In this document: piece by piece, positions 5,962 to 10,039 of the stretch | Position numbering within the stretch: the stretch's first letter is position 1 | Layout: each line of letters begins with the position of its first letter | NCBI GenBank assembly: GCA_004298625.1 | Contig: SCSY01000189.1 | Span: 1-10,039 of the forward strand | From: Nitrospirota bacterium | GTDB taxonomy: Bacteria; Nitrospirota; Thermodesulfovibrionia; Thermodesulfovibrionales; UBA1546 | Length of the DNA stretch: 10,039 bases | Direction of reading: 5' to 3' | Notes under the pieces: generated by a model | Told to the model about the DNA's origin: nothing | The model's input: only the letters and a program-made list of their open reading frames with translations | The model's database searches: none | Translations under genes and position numbers: made by a program

Positions 5962-7773
5962 ATGGCCTTTACAGGGGAATTAGAACAACTACATATAGTT
6001 GACATACTTCAACTGCTCAATACAACGCGGAAGTCCGGCACGCTTTCGGTTAAGGGAGCCAGGGGCGAGAGCCGGATAATTTTTAGTAATGGGCATATTG
6101 TCGGCGCAAGTCACCTCAATAAGGTCCGCATCGGCACCGTTCTGGTGAAAATGAACGCCATAACCCTGAAAGATCTGGACCAGGCTCTGGAAATCCAAAA
6201 AAAGGCGGGAAGCAACCGCAAACCGTTAATTGCCGCGCTCATAGACCTCGGCAGGCTGGGGCGTGACGAAGCAGCTCTGGGACTGAAGAAGCTTATAGAG
6301 ATGACCCTTGTCGAATTGATAGGCTGGACAAAAGGGACCTTTACCCTTGACACGGAAAGCATAGTTGTGTCTTCCGAGTGCAGTTACCCCATCAGCAAGA
6401 TGGAACAGGAACTAAGCCTCGATGCCCAGATGGCATTGATGGACGCCCTTAGAATTTTTGACGAACGGGAACGAGACCGCCAGTCAGGAAAAACAGTCCC
6501 GCCTGATGAAGAATTGTTTGAAGAGGTGCTCCCCTCAAAAGTGGTTTCGGCAGCCGGGGCAAAGGGTCAGGTTCTTACTGCTGACGATTTGGGGCTGGGC
6601 GACCTGGAACATCTGGAAAGGAAAATGCCGGAGTTTTTGCCTGTGAATGAAATTTTTGATCCGGTTGAAATCCACCGCCAAAAAATAAAGGAAACCCTGG
6701 CCTCTTTTTCTGCCGAAGAGCAGGAAACCTTTGTCTCTTTTTTGGGAAAATCTACGATAAGCATAGGAGCCTACGCTGGACCAACAAGGCAGGAGGGCAG
6801 GACAAAGGCCCTTATCCTCTTCAGCGAGGATGACCTTATCAAGCACTCGGTTATGACTATATGCAAAGATGAGGGCGTCATGGTATTTGCGACAGGGGGA
6901 GAGAAGGAACTTGAGCGCATCATCGGCCAGTGTCTCTCGATAAAGATTTTGCCCATCGTGGTTTTCGATGCCCCTGAAACGCAGGAAGGGATGCTTTCCA
7001 AAGAAAAAATCATCAGCCTGCGGCAAAGGGTTAAGGATAAATATTCACAAGTTTCAATTCTTCAGGCAGCCTTACCTCAGGATTATGCCTTCACGTTGGA
7101 GTCTTTTAAGGACAGCGTCAGGGCGGTTTTCCCCAAGCCGTCAAAAGAGACCGGAAAAGCGACCTTTATTGCAGATACGATAATATTTCTGGAGACCTTC
7201 AAAGCTTATATAACGGATATGTTTCACGGGCAGAACGACCCGGCTGCAGCAGATAACAAACTCAGCAGACTCAAGGACGCGATCATGGCCATCAGGAGTC
7301 TTAACGACCCGCCTGCCCTGTCCCGCGCCCTTCTTCAGTATGTCTCGGAGGTATGCGAACGGGCTATTACTTTTATTGTTCGTCCGGCGGAACTCATGGG
7401 TGAAAAAGCCATAGGAGTGTATGCCGAAAAAACTGCAGGACCAACTCCGGCAACAGGGCTGAAAATTACCCTGACAAGACCCTCGGTCTTCCGCGAGGTG
7501 ATCGAAAAAGGAGAGCGCTTCTATGGAGACAGCGACAGTGAAGTCTTGCGGACGCAGCTATTTGAGGCTGTCGGCGCGCCCCTAAAGCCTACAATAATCC
7601 TCCTTCCGATGAAAGTTTCCGGAAAGGTTGTAGCCCTTACCTACGGAGATTTCGGCGGGAAAGAGGCTTCGCCCATACAAAATGACGTCCTGGAGATCCT
7701 GGCAAATGAGGCCGGCATGGTTCTGGAAAATATGCTTTATCGAAAACAGCTCAGCAAGGCTTCTATTAAGTGA
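5962..7773 (+). CDS. DUF4388 - receiver-like - GAF-like signalling protein
   Basis: This 603-residue soluble protein has no visible signal peptide or membrane segment. Residues 1-140 match the DUF4388/PATAN type: FTGELEQLHIVDILQLL, SGTLSV (25-30), an IIFSNGHIVGAS strand-turn (39-50), and WTKGTFTL (122-129). A charged linker follows to about 280. Residues 282-393 read as a receiver: strand KALILFSEDD with acidic D290/D291, PIVVFDAPE with D336 at the phosphoacceptor position, QVSILQAA, and FPKP with K392 at the conserved lysine. After a helix (402-420), residues about 434-595 resemble a GAF domain ending in DVLEILANEAGMVLEN. The ATG is the only good start, since an in-frame TAA lies 9 nt upstream; no Shine-Dalgarno is seen. 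DUF4388 proteins are common in signalling and gliding or twitching contexts. The next genes (PilT-like, PilZ) point to control of pili or surface behaviour, which is inferred. Its partner and signal are unknown. Confidence 0.85.
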   Translation: MAFTGELEQLHIVDILQLLNTTRKSGTLSVKGARGESRIIFSNGHIVGASHLNKVRIGTVLVKMNAITLKDLDQALEIQKKAGSNRKPLIAALIDLGRLGRDEAALGLKKLIEMTLVELIGWTKGTFTLDTESIVVSSECSYPISKMEQELSLDAQMALMDALRIFDERERDRQSGKTVPPDEELFEEVLPSKVVSAAGAKGQVLTADDLGLGDLEHLERKMPEFLPVNEIFDPVEIHRQKIKETLASFSAEEQETFVSFLGKSTISIGAYAGPTRQEGRTKALILFSEDDLIKHSVMTICKDEGVMVFATGGEKELERIIGQCLSIKILPIVVFDAPETQEGMLSKEKIISLRQRVKDKYSQVSILQAALPQDYAFTLESFKDSVRAVFPKPSKETGKATFIADTIIFLETFKAYITDMFHGQNDPAAADNKLSRLKDAIMAIRSLNDPPALSRALLQYVSEVCERAITFIVRPAELMGEKAIGVYAEKTAGPTPATGLKITLTRPSVFREVIEKGERFYGDSDSEVLRTQLFEAVGAPLKPTIILLPMKVSGKVVALTYGDFGGKEASPIQNDVLEILANEAGMVLENMLYRKQLSKASIK

Positions 7774-7779
7774 CAGGCA

Positions 7780-7807
7780 TTGACATCAATTATGAAAACC
7801 ATATAAT
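7780..7807 (+). promoter_or_regulatory. consensus sigma-70 promoter upstream of pilT
   Basis: TTGACA (7780-7785) and TATAAT (7802-7807) both match the consensus at 6/6 with a 16-nt spacer, all within the 54-bp gap before pilT. The predicted start near 7814 would put the AGAAGG ribosome site (7813-7818) at the very 5' end of the message. The ATPase can therefore be transcribed independently of the DUF4388 gene. Confidence 0.8.
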
Positions 7808-7827
7808 ATTTCAGAAGGTAAAAACTA

Positions 7828-8892
7828 ATGGACATCGCCACCCTGAAACAAATTCTTCAAATCGCGTTTGAAAAGAGGGTTTCCGATATCCACTTTGAGG
7901 TGGATAATCCCCCGATATTCAGGGCTCGCGGTCACCTTATCCGCTCAAAACTGAATAAGCTGGCTAAAAAAGATACCGAGTTTATCGCAGCTACGGTCAT
8001 GGAGCAGCACAAGCGGAAGCTGCCTGAACAGTTGATGGAACTCGACACTTCCTATGCCCTGCCTGATGTGGGCCGGTTCAGGGTCACTGTCTTCCGTCAG
8101 AGGGGAAATATCGGAATTGTGATGCGTGTCATCCCTCACCATATCGGCACTTTCGAGGAACTGAACCTTCCGCCTGTCCTGGGTGATATTACAAAAGCCC
8201 CCAACGGACTGATCCTTGTCTGCGGGCCCACCGGCAACGGCAAATCTACGACCATGGCCTCAATGATCCGGCATATTAACGACAATTTCAACTACAACAT
8301 CATTACCATCGAGGACCCTATCGAGTTTATCTTTCCTTCAAATAAGAGCTGTATTATTCAGAGAGAAGTGGGCCTGGACACAGAGAATTTCACCGGAGCC
8401 CTCAAAGCGGCAATGCGGATGGACCCCGACGTCATCATGGTTGGAGAACTGCGCGACCTCGAAACAATTGACGCCTGCATCAAGGCCGCCGAGACAGGAC
8501 ATCTGGTGCTGTCAACCCTTCATACGCATAATGCGGCTTCCACCATCAACCGCATCGCAGGTTACTTTCCCACCCAGGCACAGGAAAACATCCGTCACAG
8601 GCTGGCCGAGATACTTGTGGCAACCGCCTCCCTGAGGCTCGTTCGGGGGAAAAGCGAAAACGTCCTGCCTGCCATGGAGGTAATGTATGCCACATCCACC
8701 ATAAAGGCATGCATCAGGGACGGTCACCTCGATGAAATCGAACAGCACATCGAAAAGGGACGAGATGAATATCACATGCAGACTCTGGACCAGCACTTGA
8801 TTGAACTGTGCAGGCAAGAACTCATAACCCATGATGAAGCAAGACGAATTTCCCGCTCGAGCGACCTGGAAAGAAAGCTGATGTATTCTTAG
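7828..8892 (+). CDS. pilT: type IV pilus retraction ATPase, PilT/PilU family
   Basis: PilT-type ATPases are cytoplasmic hexamers that depolymerise type IV pili to power twitching, adhesion and DNA uptake. The 354-residue size fits PilT. Motifs are present in order: an N-terminal SDIHFEVDNPPIFRARGHL (19-37), Walker A GPTGNGKS (133-140), the Asp box IITIEDPIEF (158-167), Walker B DPDVIMVGELRD with E207 (199-210), and the His box HLVLSTLHTHNAASTINRI (225-243). TSTIKACIRDGH (289-300) occupies the place of the AIRNLIRE helix of PilT, and MQTLDQHL (317-324) the tail motif. It differs from typical PilT in having GNGK for GSGK and SLRL where SQRL is usual. PilU is a realistic alternative, and a PilT/U-like enzyme serving another filament cannot be excluded. 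AGAAGG lies 9 nt before the ATG. No pilin or pilus assembly gene is visible nearby. Confidence 0.9.
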   Translation: MDIATLKQILQIAFEKRVSDIHFEVDNPPIFRARGHLIRSKLNKLAKKDTEFIAATVMEQHKRKLPEQLMELDTSYALPDVGRFRVTVFRQRGNIGIVMRVIPHHIGTFEELNLPPVLGDITKAPNGLILVCGPTGNGKSTTMASMIRHINDNFNYNIITIEDPIEFIFPSNKSCIIQREVGLDTENFTGALKAAMRMDPDVIMVGELRDLETIDACIKAAETGHLVLSTLHTHNAASTINRIAGYFPTQAQENIRHRLAEILVATASLRLVRGKSENVLPAMEVMYATSTIKACIRDGHLDEIEQHIEKGRDEYHMQTLDQHLIELCRQELITHDEARRISRSSDLERKLMYS

Positions 8893-8914
8893 CTGCAATC
8901 GGTTCTTGAGGCCC

Positions 8915-8951
8915 TATAATCCTGAAATTAAAAGTGCAAAACTGATATATT
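8915..8951 (+). promoter_or_regulatory. possible promoter elements before the REC-PilZ gene
   Basis: A TATAAT at 8915-8920 lacks a good -35. A second -10-like TATATT at 8946-8951 (5/6) has CTGAAA (8922-8927, 4/6) 18 nt upstream and ends 5 nt before the ATG at 8957. The second geometry would start transcription on the ATG itself. There is no Shine-Dalgarno, so either a leaderless message or weak initiation is implied. Confidence 0.35.
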
Positions 8952-8956
8952 AATCC

Positions 8957-9637
8957 ATGAAAAAAGTTATTATCGCAGAAGAGATCAAAGCGCTCCTTAA
9001 GAAAGAAAAGAGTTTCCTCGAACGGTCGGACATAAGGATATTCAAGGCTGACACAAACGGCAGGGCGCTTGCCTTGCATAAGGCCGAAAAAGCGGACCTT
9101 ATCATTGCAATGCTTGACACGCCGGATATGAGCGGTGAAGAGCTCTGTTCTATTATTCGCAGCGATGATGAACTGCGCGGAGTCTCGATAATAATTGTGA
9201 GTCCAGGGGGCGAGGCCGAGCTTGAACGGTGCATAAAGTGCAGGGCGAATGCGTTTGTCTCCAGTCCCGTAAACAATGCTGTTCTGCTTCAGGAGGCTCA
9301 CCAGCTTCTTAACATTGCTCCGAGAAAGGCATGCAGGATTCCCATAAGCGTGAAATTCGATGGGACATTAAAAGGAAGGCCCTTCACAGGCTATCTGGAA
9401 GACATAAGCTCTTCAGGCATGTTGTTCAGGTCATCTTATGCCCTCTTTGAAGGAGACACTATTATATGTGCTTTTTCCCTTGATTACGACCGCATAACCG
9501 CATCTGCCGAGATCGTGCGGGTCTTCGGGAAACAGCCGGGACATGATACGAGCTACGGCGTCAGCTTTTCCGACATTGACCCTGATGCTGTTTCCGCTAT
9601 AGAGGCTTTTGTTAAAAAAGAAAGCGTAGAGAAATAA
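8957..9637 (+). CDS. degenerate receiver - PilZ domain protein
   Basis: The protein has 226 residues. Residues 1-118 have a receiver fold pattern: KKVIIAEE with E8/E9, ADLIIAMLDTPDMSGEELC, VSIIIVSPGGE, and AFVSSPVNNAVL. Aligned on the PxMxG turn, the phosphoacceptor aspartate position holds M52 (the nearest Asp, D54, is 2 residues later), and the conserved lysine before the final Pro is Ser. Phosphorylation is therefore unlikely. Residues 122-222 form a PilZ domain with both c-di-GMP-binding motifs intact: RKACR (R123, R127) and DISSSG (D149-x-S151-x-x-G154). The likely role is as a c-di-GMP effector that uses the receiver for protein contact, perhaps acting on pili or flagella; the PilT-like gene just upstream supports but does not prove this. 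It ends with tandem stops TAA TAG. Confidence 0.88.
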   Translation: MKKVIIAEEIKALLKKEKSFLERSDIRIFKADTNGRALALHKAEKADLIIAMLDTPDMSGEELCSIIRSDDELRGVSIIIVSPGGEAELERCIKCRANAFVSSPVNNAVLLQEAHQLLNIAPRKACRIPISVKFDGTLKGRPFTGYLEDISSSGMLFRSSYALFEGDTIICAFSLDYDRITASAEIVRVFGKQPGHDTSYGVSFSDIDPDAVSAIEAFVKKESVEK

Positions 9638-9723
9638 TAGCCAACCTCTTCGCAGTTTCCCGAAGGCCGACTGGACATAATTCCGCGCACCAAAGGAGAA
9701 ATAGCGGAAAATGGCTTGCTTTA

Positions 9724-9753
9724 TTAACAAAAATCTTTTATCGTAAATAAAAT
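9724..9753 (+). promoter_or_regulatory. likely hfq promoter
   Basis: TTAACA (9724-9729, 5/6) and TAAAAT (9748-9753, 5/6) are separated by 18 nt in an AT-rich stretch 57 nt before the hfq start. This would give hfq its own transcript with a leader of about 50 nt. Confidence 0.5.
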
Positions 9754-9809
9754 AAAAATAAGTCGTCGGACTCGCTGTATGGTGGGTCTGCCGGCGCAAG
9801 GAGGCGGCC

Positions 9810-10039
9810 GTGAGCAATGCAGGTAAAGGCCAGAACCTTCAGGACAACTTTCTGAATCAGCTCCGGAAAGACAAAATTCCGGTAGTTATCTATCTTACTA
9901 ACGGGGTGAGGTTAAAGGGCGTGATTAAGGGATTTGACAGCTTTGTGGTCCTTCTTAAGGAAACATCTCAGCAGATGATCTACAAACATGCCATATCAAC
10001 GGTAGTGCCGGAAAGAGATATAGACCTGAGATTCGAAAT
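9810..10039 (+). CDS. hfq: RNA chaperone Hfq (3' end cut by window edge)
   Basis: Hfq is a hexameric Sm-like chaperone that pairs small RNAs with mRNAs and affects RNA decay. The frame opens at a GTG (9810-9812) with AAGGAGG (9798-9804) 5 nt upstream and runs 76 codons to the edge without a stop. It reads NLQDNFLNQLRKDK, IYLTNGVRLKGVIKGFDSFVVLL (Sm1 motif), then MIYKHAISTVVPERD (Sm2, with the diagnostic YKHA at 58-61). Q8 matches the proximal-face glutamine of E. coli Hfq, K59 and H60 match K56 and H57, and the rim has R19/K20. The C-terminal extension, if any, lies outside the window. A short GCCG/CGGC pairing (9790-9793 with 9805-9808) could enclose the ribosome site. Confidence 0.97.
   Translation, partial: MSNAGKGQNLQDNFLNQLRKDKIPVVIYLTNGVRLKGVIKGFDSFVVLLKETSQQMIYKHAISTVVPERDIDLRFE

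Noticed and set aside
9638..9809. Known riboswitch (c-di-GMP, preQ1, fluoride and similar) before hfq
   Set aside because: I could not match the conserved core of any of these classes by eye.

Overview
The window looks like chromosomal DNA of a free-living Gram-negative-type bacterium, perhaps a Nitrospirota or deltaproteobacterial relative. That is inferred from gene style: a DUF4388 signalling protein, a PilT-type ATPase, a PilZ regulator, an archaeal-type thymidylate synthase relative and C/G-palindrome repeats. No rRNA is present to confirm it. Housekeeping genes carry palindromic repeats, and a signalling block sits between miaA and hfq. I see no tRNA, rRNA, CRISPR array or transposase gene.

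Layout. Positions 1-117 hold the 3' end of an unidentified gene. A thymidylate-synthase-fold protein (219-941, +) runs convergently into hemB (945-1916, -), only 3 bp apart. hemB is preceded on its strand by a cysteine-rich IscA/HesB-type iron-sulfur protein (1920-2240, -); the two are tightly coupled. Diverging from them is an AAA ATPase with a DUF4143 nuclease-like C-terminus (2456-3619, +). Its promoter is covered by a 25-bp dyad that looks like an operator. Next is rlmN (3654-4745, +), which carries an in-frame repeat insertion including a perfect 20-bp-stem palindrome. A second palindrome of the same design is nested in a larger inverted repeat between rlmN and miaA (4909-5832, +).

From 5962 to 9637 comes a block of signalling and motility genes with more C/G-ended codons: a DUF4388-receiver-GAF protein, a PilT/PilU-family ATPase behind a consensus sigma-70 promoter, and a degenerate receiver fused to an intact PilZ domain. 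The block probably links c-di-GMP or other signals to type IV pilus retraction or surface behaviour. The window ends inside hfq (from 9810). miaA and hfq are neighbours in many bacteria, so the block appears to split that pair.

Several genes (the ATPase, rlmN, the PilZ gene) have no Shine-Dalgarno sequence but have a -10-like hexamer 5-8 nt before the ATG, so leaderless transcription is plausible. The most unusual content is the repeat family: one copy has become part of the RlmN protein, and the composite copy supplies the rlmN stop codon.
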